32,050 bases of DNA, taken from the NCBI GenBank assembly GCA_018303125.1, contig JAGVYS010000051.1, positions 1 through 32,050 of the forward strand. The letters run 5' to 3'. The notes beneath the pieces are model-generated. The model made no database searches, was not told the origin of the DNA, and worked only from the letters and a program-made list of their open reading frames with translations. Shown piece after piece: positions 1 to 6,850 of the stretch (positions within the stretch are counted from its first letter, which is position 1; every line of letters starts with the position of its first letter). The translations under genes and the position numbers were made by a program. The DNA comes from Candidatus Woesearchaeota archaeon. Lineage in GTDB: Archaea; Nanobdellota; Nanobdellia; Woesearchaeales; WJIZ01.

Positions 1-16
1 GGCTCCGTAGAAATCC
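1..16 (+). repeat. Left terminal inverted repeat of the insertion sequence
   Basis: Sixteen bases, GGCTCCGTAGAAATCC, that are the exact reverse complement of bases 995-1010. The left edge coincides with the window edge, so the outer boundary is not proven. Confidence 0.8.
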
Positions 17-62
17 CTAGAAAAGTATAATAACCCCCTCAGCCATGAAGCTTTTGGGGGGC

Positions 63-93
63 CATATGTGGTTTTTTCAGGTGACCACATATG
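63..93 (+). promoter_or_regulatory. Hairpin overlapping the transposase start codon
   Basis: CATATGTGGT at 63-72 and ACCACATATG at 84-93 are a perfect 10-bp inverted repeat with an 11-nt loop. The right arm contains the ATG start codon (91-93). In RNA that is read in from outside the element, this stem would bury the start codon and the upstream region. Many insertion sequences use such structures to block translation from read-through transcripts; applying that role here is inference. Confidence 0.6.
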
Positions 94-1071
94 AAGAAAA
101 AGAAAAAAGTAACCTTCTTAATAAGATTTGCCAAGAATATACTAAAGGCGCTGAGGATAAGGAATGTCCGCCTGTATGGAAGCAAGTTCAGCAAAAAGGT
201 GTATACCTTGCACCAGCACATAGTTTTGCTGTCGCTGCGTGAGTTTCACAAGGGAATTGGCTATCGGCTCCTGTGTGATATTCTACCAGACTATTCCCTG
301 CTGCTTGAGTTTCTTGGATTAGCCAGAATACCTCACTTCACGACGCTGCACAAAGTGAGCCAGAGGCTCAGGGGGAGTACTGTGGAGAGCATCTTTCTTG
401 GCTTTGCCAGAAGGGCAAGATTCAGGGCAGGCATTGACAGCACCGGGCTAAGCCTGCAGCACTCTACATACTACTACGAGCAAAGGCTTGAGCATTTCAG
501 GAAGGCAAAGAATAGAAAGCCAGGAAGACCCACAAGCCTTTTTGCTGACCTAGATGGGCAGATTATTCTCTCAGCAAAGCTTCTTCGCGGAAAGAAGTCA
601 GACAGCAAGATGATGATACCCACAATACAGAAAGCAGAAGGGCTATTTGGCAGGATAATAAGCAACGATGCCGATAAAGGCTATGATGCTGAATACAATC
701 ATTGCTTTGTAAATGAATGCATGGGCACAAAAGACTTCATCAAGATGAGAAACGAGCCTGTTCCTGTGCATAGGACTAAAGGAGAGTATCGCAAGAAGGC
801 AAAGAATAGCTCCAGAAAGGCAACAGGAAGGCCAAGGAAAAACCACAGGAACAGGATGGAATCCATAATATTTGCCCTCAAGAAAATATGCGGAGAGCAT
901 TTATCTGCAACAAGCTCCAAAGGGCAGAGGCAGCAAAGCAGATTCAGGATTATTGCGTATAATGCCTATAGGAAGATAAAGGCATTTCTAGTGAGGATTT
1001 CTACGGAGCCCGAGGTGTTGAGATTATACTATATATTCTTCACAGCTTCTCTTCTGACATTAAATGCTTGA
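91..1071 (+). CDS. DDE transposase, IS4/IS5-like
   Basis: A 326-residue transposase that would cut and rejoin the element ends. The catalytic triad is visible: Asp116 in GIDSTGL, Asp195 in NDADKGYDA, and Glu257 with Lys264 in the RNRMESIIFALKK stretch, which fits the R-x-E-(6)-K part of the IS4-type signature. The middle holds the basic motif NRKPGRP, and a similar GRPRKN lies near residue 246. The frame is uninterrupted, so the enzyme may be active. The right terminal repeat falls at residues 302-307, so the last 19 or so residues and the stop codon come from the DNA next to the element. No promoter is obvious inside the element, and the start codon sits in a hairpin. The exact IS family is not certain from sequence inspection alone. 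Confidence 0.85.
   Translation: MKKKKKVTFLIRFAKNILKALRIRNVRLYGSKFSKKVYTLHQHIVLLSLREFHKGIGYRLLCDILPDYSLLLEFLGLARIPHFTTLHKVSQRLRGSTVESIFLGFARRARFRAGIDSTGLSLQHSTYYYEQRLEHFRKAKNRKPGRPTSLFADLDGQIILSAKLLRGKKSDSKMMIPTIQKAEGLFGRIISNDADKGYDAEYNHCFVNECMGTKDFIKMRNEPVPVHRTKGEYRKKAKNSSRKATGRPRKNHRNRMESIIFALKKICGEHLSATSSKGQRQQSRFRIIAYNAYRKIKAFLVRISTEPEVLRLYYIFFTASLLTLNA
995..1010 (-). repeat. Right terminal inverted repeat of the insertion sequence
   Basis: Reverse complement of bases 1-16. It lies inside the transposase reading frame, which reads through it for about 20 more codons into flanking DNA before a stop. Confidence 0.8.
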
Positions 1072-1085
1072 ATTCGGGCAAATCT

Positions 1086-1943
1086 TTAAGCCGGATACCT
1101 CTTCTTATGTATGGTTAGGTACCTTCTTAGAAAATACTGGACAAAGGCCTCCTCGCCTTTTTCCAATGCCCTGTAATAAGACTTCCTCCTCTTGTATTCT
1201 ATGATAAGCATAGGGTATCCGGAATGCCATAAAATATAATTCATCAATAACCTGCCAATACGACCATTTCCATCCCCAAAAGGATGTACCTTCTCAAATT
1301 TATAATGCACTCTTGCTGATAGCTCTACGGGATTTATTTTTTCCCTTGCTTTGATGAATTTTATAAGCTCATCCATTAATTCTTGTACATCTTGCCAATC
1401 CGGAGCAATATATGAGCCAATCCTTACCAAATAGTCCCTATACCTTCCTGCAATATCCTGCTTTGTCTTTCCAAAGATGTCCTCATGCCAGCGCAAAAGC
1501 AATTCATTTGTTATCTCTTCCTTCTTTTCCAGTGCGTTCAGAAAGACTTTGCTATGCGCCTCTGTTTCCCCCACATCACGCAGTGGCTTGTTAGGAGCAA
1601 TCTTGTCATGAATAATCTCCCTAGCTTCTTCCAATGTGATTGTAGAACCCTCGATAGCGTTAGTATTATATGTAAACGCTATGGATATTTCTTCCAGCTC
1701 ATTCTTCCTTACGCTATAAGGAACCCTTTTCCATTCTGTCTGGAAATTCTTCTTTATTGCTTCAAGCTTTTTGCTGATGTCAGGCATTGCCTCTTTCTTA
1801 AACTCAGAAATCAATTCTTTGACATTTGCAGGGATTTTGGTTCCTAAGTATTTTTCTTTAGTGATTACTTTTCCATCGCTTCTCATAGAGTGCTGCAAAT
1901 AAAAGTAATCCTTATTCCCTTTTTTTCTTTTAAGAATCCTCAT
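1086..1943 (-). CDS. Fic family protein (self-inhibited AMP-transferase type)
   Basis: A 285-residue Fic/DOC-fold protein, expected to transfer AMP or another nucleotide moiety onto a protein hydroxyl. The catalytic motif is complete: HPFGDGNGRIGR at residues 220-231 with His220 as the base. An inhibitory helix motif of the (S/T)xxxE(G/N) type is present N-terminal to the core as TNAIEG (residues 94-99). Its Glu98 would reach the active site, which is the arrangement of class II Fic proteins. This predicts that the enzyme is normally held off and needs no separate antitoxin. Residues 1-35 resemble a short N-terminal segment seen in archaeal Fic proteins (YFYLQHSMR...KYLG). A TATA-like box is centred 26 bp before the ATG, supporting this start and a leaderless transcript. 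The target protein is unknown. Confidence 0.92.
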   Translation of the reverse strand: MRILKRKKGNKDYFYLQHSMRSDGKVITKEKYLGTKIPANVKELISEFKKEAMPDISKKLEAIKKNFQTEWKRVPYSVRKNELEEISIAFTYNTNAIEGSTITLEEAREIIHDKIAPNKPLRDVGETEAHSKVFLNALEKKEEITNELLLRWHEDIFGKTKQDIAGRYRDYLVRIGSYIAPDWQDVQELMDELIKFIKAREKINPVELSARVHYKFEKVHPFGDGNGRIGRLLMNYILWHSGYPMLIIEYKRRKSYYRALEKGEEAFVQYFLRRYLTIHKKRYPA

Positions 1944-1964
1944 AAGTATTTTACCATTACAAAG

Positions 1965-1974
1965 TATTTAAATA
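1965..1974 (-). promoter_or_regulatory. TATA box for the Fic gene
   Basis: Palindromic TATTTAAATA centred 26 bp upstream of the start codon at 1943, so the transcript should begin at or next to the ATG. Confidence 0.6.
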
Positions 1975-2105
1975 TTGCGTTTTTTGATTAAATGTAATGG
2001 CAAGATATAAAATAACTACAAAATCGTAATTGAAACAAAGATTTAGTTTTTATTGCTGCATTGATATTTAAAATATTTTAATTTAAGGATTTTTCACAGG
2101 CTTAA

Positions 2106-2348
2106 TTATGCCTGATAATGGTAAATCTTCCTGAGGCTTTTTGCATGTTCCAATTCCTTCTCTTTCCATTTAATCATGCCGCACTCCCGCAGCTTTTTCA
2201 CAGAATTGGTAAGGGAGCCCAGCCCTGAAGCGGAAAAGGTACGGTGCATGATAATATGGATATCCCTCACAGGAAGCCATGGCCGTTTCTTGAATGCTTT
2301 TGTGCGCTTATAGTTCTGCAAGAACTCCAATGTCTCTGCCTGCCCCAT
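2106..2348 (-). CDS. Small winged-helix (HTH) protein
   Basis: An 80-residue protein that looks like a minimal winged helix-turn-helix domain. The segment LTNSVKKLRECGMIKWKE has the usual shape of a recognition helix followed by the turn GMI and a wing, and the protein ends in a short tail (LRKIYHYQA). It likely binds DNA as a local regulator, but no target can be named. A TATA-like sequence (2373-2380) is centred about 28 bp before the start, in keeping with the other units here. The Fic gene lies downstream on the same strand, but it has its own promoter, so the pair is not clearly an operon. No known family was recognised with certainty. Confidence 0.6.
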   Translation of the reverse strand: MGQAETLEFLQNYKRTKAFKKRPWLPVRDIHIIMHRTFSASGLGSLTNSVKKLRECGMIKWKEKELEHAKSLRKIYHYQA

Positions 2349-2372
2349 ATATGCGATGGAGTCCCTATTACG

Positions 2373-2380
2373 TTATAAAT
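2373..2380 (-). promoter_or_regulatory. TATA box for the winged-helix gene
   Basis: TTATAAAT on the plus strand (ATTTATAA in the gene's direction), centred about 28 bp upstream of the start at 2348. Confidence 0.5.
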
Positions 2381-2575
2381 GTGCTTACAAACTTAGAATG
2401 TTGAATTATGCATTATCCTTGAGTTTTTGACCAATATTTAAGGTATGACAAAAAAGGTCATGAGAACGTTTTTCAATAGATGATTCATTCCAAAAAGCAT
2501 ATTGATGTAATTGTTGGTTAATTGGAAGCAGTTACCGTATAATACTTGAGGCCAGGCAAATCATTTTAGATAATA

Positions 2576-2583
2576 TTTATATA
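2576..2583 (+). promoter_or_regulatory. TATA box for the 55-residue membrane protein
   Basis: TTTATATA centred about 32 bp upstream of the ATG at 2612, implying at most a few bases of leader. Confidence 0.5.
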
Positions 2584-2611
2584 AAAATATAAGTGTAGTT
2601 TACCCTTAGAT

Positions 2612-2779
2612 ATGAAAACAAAATTTGATTTAGCTATTAAAGGATGGGGCTTTCCATCTGTGCTTGCTGGGTTAGGTGTAATTGTTTTATTTATTGATAA
2701 TCGCTTCAGAAAAGGAATGATTTCTATTTCTATTATTTTTTATTTTATAAATTTATTTTTAAGATCTAAAAAAAAGTAA
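2612..2779 (+). CDS. Small membrane protein, two predicted helices
   Basis: A 55-residue reading frame with ATG at 2612 and TAA at 2777-2779. It begins MKTKFDLAIKGWGFPS. Two hydrophobic segments, near residues 14-28 (VLAGLGVIVLFI) and 36-50 (MISISIIFYFINLFL), are joined by a basic loop (DNRFRKG), and the protein ends in RSKKK. This is a hairpin membrane protein with both ends probably cytoplasmic. A TATA box is located correctly upstream. Nothing in it identifies a function, and its size makes it easy to miss. It stands alone between divergent and convergent neighbours. Confidence 0.5.
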   Translation: MKTKFDLAIKGWGFPSVLAGLGVIVLFIDNRFRKGMISISIIFYFINLFLRSKKK

Positions 2780-2787
2780 TTGATAGG

Positions 2788-2859
2788 CGCCCCTGCGAGG
2801 AATTGAACCCCGATCTCAAGGACCGCAACCTTGCATTCTATCCTTTATACTACAGGGGC
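2788..2859 (-). tRNA. tRNA-Arg (anticodon GCG)
   Basis: A complete 72-nt cloverleaf on the minus strand. The acceptor stem is GCCCCTG paired with CAGGGGC (7 of 7). The anticodon stem is CAAGG/CCTTG around the loop TTGCGGT, giving anticodon GCG for arginine CGC/CGU codons. The T stem CGGGG/CCTCG encloses TTCAATT. The D stem is weak (one A-A mismatch), as in some other tRNAs. The discriminator base is G. CCA is not encoded (the gene is followed by CCT), so the CCA-adding enzyme at 20179 is needed. No intron is present. Confidence 0.95.
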
Positions 2860-2882
2860 ATAAGTAATAAAAATCAATCTCC

Positions 2883-2890
2883 TTATATAT
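2883..2890 (-). promoter_or_regulatory. TATA box for tRNA-Arg
   Basis: TTATATAT centred 28 bp upstream of the first tRNA base. It overlaps the stop codon of the upstream DUF4416 gene, so the tRNA can be transcribed independently. Confidence 0.55.
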
Positions 2891-3338
2891 ACCTTTTGAA
2901 GAAATCAACATTCTTCCTGTAATCTGCAAAAGTGTGCTTAAAAGAAAGAACTTCACCATCATGAAACTCAAGAACCTTATGGGCATAAACCCCATCGCCA
3001 AGATACTCCTTGAATGGCATCTTTTTGAGAGAAGCAACTATAACGCCCCCTTTAGATATAATGCCGGGGTCAATATTAACGGTCCTTTTGCCATTAGAAG
3101 AAAGGATATCTTCTATCTTGCCTGTATTTAGCCTTGCCTCAGCAAGTGTAGCTATAGGCAAAGAATAAATCACGAACCTTTTTTTCAGGTTTGCACCGAA
3201 TTCAGGTGCATAATATTCTGTGAAATTGAAATCAAACTCATCAGACATGTCTTGGGCTTTTCCAAAATAAGATGAAAGCAATTTAATGCTTTCTGAAAAA
3301 ACAGAAGCATCAGAATACATAATGGCGCAGAAGAACAT
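2883..3338 (-). CDS. DUF4416 family protein
   Basis: A 151-residue protein matching the DUF4416 family by overall pattern: an N-terminal FCAIMYSD strand, TEYYAPEFGANLKKRF at about residues 40-55, the segment ATLAEARLNTGKIE, VNIDPG near residue 87, and a closing block with VYAHKVLEF...HTFADYR. The family is widespread in bacteria and some archaea and has no established biochemical role that I know of. The length is a little shorter than bacterial members. The gene follows the helicase fragment with one base between stop and start, so the two are probably co-transcribed. An alternative start is Met7 (MYSDAS). Confidence 0.82.
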   Translation of the reverse strand: MFFCAIMYSDASVFSESIKLLSSYFGKAQDMSDEFDFNFTEYYAPEFGANLKKRFVIYSLPIATLAEARLNTGKIEDILSSNGKRTVNIDPGIISKGGVIVASLKKMPFKEYLGDGVYAHKVLEFHDGEVLSFKHTFADYRKNVDFFKRYI

Positions 3339-3339
3339 T

Positions 3340-4863
3340 TTACTTGTAATCCGCCAGGCTTGCCTGCCTCTTCTCTTCGATTACAGAACCATCAACCTGC
3401 TTCTTTATGTCTTCTGCAACAGCCCTTCCGACGATTAAGGAAAGCCTTGAAAGCTCTGCTGTCCTAACCTCGCCAACGTCCTTTATGCCGCTATTGAAAA
3501 GCCTTCTTGCCCTTGCCCTTCCTATATTGCGGAGCCTGATCAATGGTATCAGCTCTTCTTTAACGCCATATTTCAGCCTTAGCCTTAACTTTTTCAAGGC
3601 AGGAAGAAGATGCATCATTTTCATTATCCTTGCTATTTCTTCCATGCAGTACAATATCCAATCTGCAATTTCAACTTTAGCCCTTGTTTCCCCTGGCCTT
3701 ATGCCAAATTCCTCAAGCAAGTTCTCTTCACCCTTCTCCTCAATCCACTCATGAAGCAGCATGGCTGTTTTTATCGAATCCTGGAACTTGTCATATTCTG
3801 CCTCATAGATGGAAGGCTCCTTATCAAGAAGGGAATCGCCATATTTGACAAGCATTTCCTGTATGATGTCAAATTCTTTCGACCTTACCTTCAACAATGG
3901 CCTCATCTCAAGGGCAGATGAGACAACATGCAGCAATGCAAAGCTGTGCACTTCTTTTGGCGCTCTCAAAAGCATCTCACAAAGGTAATTGGCAGTCAAT
4001 GGGTCAATATACAGCTCAGATACCCTCTTGCCGAGAATAGTTGCGCTATAAGCTTCCTTACCGAGCTCAGAAGCAGGCCTGAAATCGCCCTTATAGGAAG
4101 ACTCAAGGAGCTTCCAGCCGATAAGCTGCTCAAGGGCTTTTCTAAGGGAAGAGTTCAGGGCGGTTGTGTTTGAGTACTGGTGCGCCCAAAATGTCTTCAT
4201 GAAAAAATCAAGTATGCTCTTTTCAGAGGAAATGAAGCCAGAAGCTATAAGTGACAAGACATATGTCCTTAGCACTGGCTCAGCAGCAAGCTTGGAATAA
4301 ATAGGCTCTGGCTCTCCGTTAATATAGAGTTCTTCCACTTCCGACCTGTTCTCTTCTGATGAGCATACTATTATGGACTCTCCTTTAGAATCATATCGTG
4401 GCCTTCCTGCTCTTCCCGACATCTGCAGGTATTCAATTACAGGAATGTACTGCAAGCCATGCAATCCAAATCTTTTGAGGTCCCGAATTATAACTCTAAA
4501 AGCAGGCATATCAAGCCCTGCTGCCATTGTTGTTGTCGCAGCAACTATCTTTATGTTGCCATTCTTGAAATTGTCCTCGACTAGCCCTCTTTGCCCTGAT
4601 GTTAAGCCTGCATGATGGAACGCTACCTTTTTCTCAAGGCAGCCTGCAAGCCTTTTGCACTGCTTTGTTGGTGGCGATATGTCGCTAGTGGCCTTTCCTG
4701 CCATGCCTGTCAAATCCCTTAGCTTTGTCTTCTTTGCGATTTCCTCTGCTATCTTCTCAGCTGACCTTTTTGTATTTGCGAATACAATTGCCTGCTTGCC
4801 TATTGAAATAGTGTCAAGCGCTAAATTAAGCGCAGGGTCAGAATAAGGGGTATTTATCTTCAT
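3340..4863 (-). CDS. Hel308/Ski2-like helicase, C-terminal half only
   Basis: A 507-residue superfamily 2 helicase that starts directly at the second RecA domain. Visible motifs are IV (QAIVFANTKRSAEKI, residues 24-38), V (IVAATTTMAAGLDMP, 106-120) and VI (YLQMSGRAGRPRYD, 145-158). A winged-helix and ratchet-like region follows. The end carries a helix-hairpin-helix (LRNIGRARARRLFNSGI) as in Hel308. The first RecA domain with Walker A and the DExH box is absent, so it cannot hydrolyse ATP by itself. The frame is closed by a stop 8 codons upstream, and a TATA box lies 26-27 bp before the ATG, so the short form appears to be the real gene rather than a missed start. It may pair with a separately encoded N-terminal half, act as a DNA-binding adaptor, or be a decaying remnant. 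Confidence 0.85.
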   Translation of the reverse strand: MKINTPYSDPALNLALDTISIGKQAIVFANTKRSAEKIAEEIAKKTKLRDLTGMAGKATSDISPPTKQCKRLAGCLEKKVAFHHAGLTSGQRGLVEDNFKNGNIKIVAATTTMAAGLDMPAFRVIIRDLKRFGLHGLQYIPVIEYLQMSGRAGRPRYDSKGESIIVCSSEENRSEVEELYINGEPEPIYSKLAAEPVLRTYVLSLIASGFISSEKSILDFFMKTFWAHQYSNTTALNSSLRKALEQLIGWKLLESSYKGDFRPASELGKEAYSATILGKRVSELYIDPLTANYLCEMLLRAPKEVHSFALLHVVSSALEMRPLLKVRSKEFDIIQEMLVKYGDSLLDKEPSIYEAEYDKFQDSIKTAMLLHEWIEEKGEENLLEEFGIRPGETRAKVEIADWILYCMEEIARIMKMMHLLPALKKLRLRLKYGVKEELIPLIRLRNIGRARARRLFNSGIKDVGEVRTAELSRLSLIVGRAVAEDIKKQVDGSVIEEKRQASLADYK

Positions 4864-4886
4864 GGGATAAAGGCAATTTGCACTTG

Positions 4887-4894
4887 TTTAAAAT
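4887..4894 (-). promoter_or_regulatory. TATA box for the half-helicase gene
   Basis: TTTAAAAT on the plus strand, centred about 27 bp upstream of the start at 4863 and abutting the end of the preceding gene. It supports independent transcription from this start. Confidence 0.5.
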
Positions 4895-4895
4895 T

Positions 4896-6824
4896 TTACC
4901 GCAGAATAGCTAAGCTTATCTCTGGCTTCCTCATGATGTAAATTTCCCATTCCATTATATCTGAGGACTCTCCGTCAGAAACAGTAACAGATATTTTTTT
5001 CTTTCCTGATGAATCATACCTGGCAGTTATTTGTGAACCTGCTTCTGTTTTCTTGAATAAGGAGGTTTTCCATATATAAGTGAGCTTATCATTGTCTGGA
5101 TCATATGCTTCCACGTAAAATTGTATATCCTCATTAACATTGAATGTTTCAGAGTCAATTAGGCTGCTCCCTAATATGGCAACAGGCCTATTTACATTCA
5201 TGACTTTTATCCTGGCTGTGGAGTTGGCGCTTGATTTCCCATCCGAGGCTGAAATGGCTATCTCAACTTGTTTCTCAGATTCTGTACCTAAGACAGTATC
5301 AAATCCAGGTGTCCAAAATAAAGAGTTACCTTTGAAAAAGCTTCCTTGTGGCTTGGGATTTGCAGAATACGTCAATTTGCCTTCCCTGTCAGATGCCTTT
5401 ATTGGTATCTCAAGCATCTCACCTTCATTTACTGAATAGCTGCCTAAATTGCTTATCTCAGGCAAGCTGTTTGAAGATATGATTGTAACTTGCACCATCT
5501 TCTTGTCTGACAGGAATCCATCAGATGCGGATACAGTAACATAAAAATTACCGGGGCTCAAAGCCCTTTGCCCATTTGATGTTATTGGGCCATCAAAGTA
5601 GTAAGATAGGGTATCATTGTCAGGGTCAGTTGCCGAGATGTTGAAGTAAACAGCCTCTCCTTCTGAAACTGTCACAGGAGGTATTGTCAATATCTTTGGC
5701 TGCCTGTTGGTGTTCATTACCTTGATATTGACATTCTCAGTAAGTAGCGATTGATTAGATGATGCATTTATCTGGACAGCAAAATCTCTTCCTAGTAGGT
5801 GATAGAACCATGCTATTTCATCAATAATGTTAATTCTCTCAACAACAGAATAATCTGGCTTCCACCTTATTGTCCCGTTGGAATAGTTTGCACCTGAAGG
5901 AAGATTACCCACTGCTATATTTACAGGGTCGCCATCAGGGTCTACATAATCAAGCACTACTTTAATTTCATCTCCTTCCTGCACAGTATACTGATTTTTC
6001 GACTGTGCTAATGGCGGCCGGTCTACATTCTCTACATTTATCTGGAAACTCTTCGATGCCTTGAACTTGGAATCATCCCATATAGATATCGTAACATCAT
6101 ATTTTCCTGCGCTCTCATACCCTGTCTCCCATCTTGTTAGATTGGAGAATGGCGCGGATATTTCATGCTTCAATCCGTATTTTGTGAAATCAGGAAGCCT
6201 AAGCTCTAGGATATTGCCTTCCTTGACCGTAAGATTGTTGAAACCATCAAGCAGTTTCTTCCTGTCAAAGTCCTGCACGGTTACATTCCATGCTTTTGAT
6301 GCATTAAGCACTCCGTCTGATGCTTCTATTCTTATTGCATGCGTTCCCTGGCTGTAGAAATCAGGATTATATGTGAAATAACTTCCAGTAGCTCTTTCAG
6401 CAGAATCAACAAGCCACCTTAGTTTAACATCATCCTTGTTCTTATCAGTTGCATAAGCATTGAAGAAAATAGACTCTCCCTCTATAATGCTCAAGCTGCT
6501 TTCAGTTGGTGCTTTAACTATAATCTCTGGCAGCTCTTCCTTCTTCTGTATAACAAGGGTTATATTCTTCTCGCTTGTGAGCTTTCCGTCAGAAACAACA
6601 ACTTTAGTATAATACGTTCCTGCATCCCCGTATTTTGTCTGCCATGTTCCATCAGATGACAAAGGTGGCTGAAAATAATAAGAAAGCTTGTCAGCATCAA
6701 GGTCCCTTGCTGATGGCTTCAGGTTCAAAAGGTCAGTTTCATTATACTGAAGCGTGGCTGACAAAGCAGAACCCATTGAGGACAGGAAGAGAATGGTGAA
6801 TAAAACTGCAGTAATCTTTCCCAT
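4896..6824 (-). CDS. Secreted protein with cadherin/PKD-like repeats
   Basis: A 642-residue exported protein. The chosen start, at 6822-6824, gives a clean signal peptide (MGKITAVLFTILFLSSMGSA) and has a purine-rich site GAGGGGA eight bases upstream. A start ten codons earlier at 6854 (MMFSFEG) overlaps the upstream stop as ATGA but puts polar residues before the signal. The mature part is a chain of about six Ig-fold domains of the cadherin/PKD-like type, with recurring DxDxDxL(T/S)Y calcium-type motifs, SDG turns and linkers such as NVNRP and NVDRPP. There are many N-x-S/T sites. It probably sits on the cell surface. The first domain closely resembles one in the lipoprotein encoded just upstream (both have ETDL, WQTKYGD and LTS), so the two genes arose by duplication and may work together. 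No sorting anchor is seen at the C-terminus. Confidence 0.8.
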   Translation of the reverse strand: MGKITAVLFTILFLSSMGSALSATLQYNETDLLNLKPSARDLDADKLSYYFQPPLSSDGTWQTKYGDAGTYYTKVVVSDGKLTSEKNITLVIQKKEELPEIIVKAPTESSLSIIEGESIFFNAYATDKNKDDVKLRWLVDSAERATGSYFTYNPDFYSQGTHAIRIEASDGVLNASKAWNVTVQDFDRKKLLDGFNNLTVKEGNILELRLPDFTKYGLKHEISAPFSNLTRWETGYESAGKYDVTISIWDDSKFKASKSFQINVENVDRPPLAQSKNQYTVQEGDEIKVVLDYVDPDGDPVNIAVGNLPSGANYSNGTIRWKPDYSVVERINIIDEIAWFYHLLGRDFAVQINASSNQSLLTENVNIKVMNTNRQPKILTIPPVTVSEGEAVYFNISATDPDNDTLSYYFDGPITSNGQRALSPGNFYVTVSASDGFLSDKKMVQVTIISSNSLPEISNLGSYSVNEGEMLEIPIKASDREGKLTYSANPKPQGSFFKGNSLFWTPGFDTVLGTESEKQVEIAISASDGKSSANSTARIKVMNVNRPVAILGSSLIDSETFNVNEDIQFYVEAYDPDNDKLTYIWKTSLFKKTEAGSQITARYDSSGKKKISVTVSDGESSDIMEWEIYIMRKPEISLAILR

Positions 6825-6832
6825 GCACTGAC

Positions 6833-6839
6833 TCCCCTC
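6833..6839 (-). promoter_or_regulatory. Ribosome-binding site deciding the start at 6824
   Basis: GAGGGGA on the minus strand, 8 nt before the ATG at 6822-6824. It favours this internal start over the one at 6854. Confidence 0.5.
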
Positions 6840-6850
6840 AAAAGAGAACA

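Larger units (their letters stand above)
1..1010 (+). mobile_element. Insertion sequence with DDE transposase (IS4/IS5-like)
   Basis: Bases 1-16 and 995-1010 form a perfect 16-bp terminal inverted repeat (GGCTCCGTAGAAATCC and its complement). The match continues inward as TTTCTAG after a 3-nt offset on the right side. The element encloses one transposase gene that is intact. Because the window starts on the first base of the left repeat, no left flank is visible, so a target-site duplication cannot be tested and the repeat might extend further outward. The start at a repeat end suggests that the contig broke at a multicopy element; this is inference. Confidence 0.8.
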
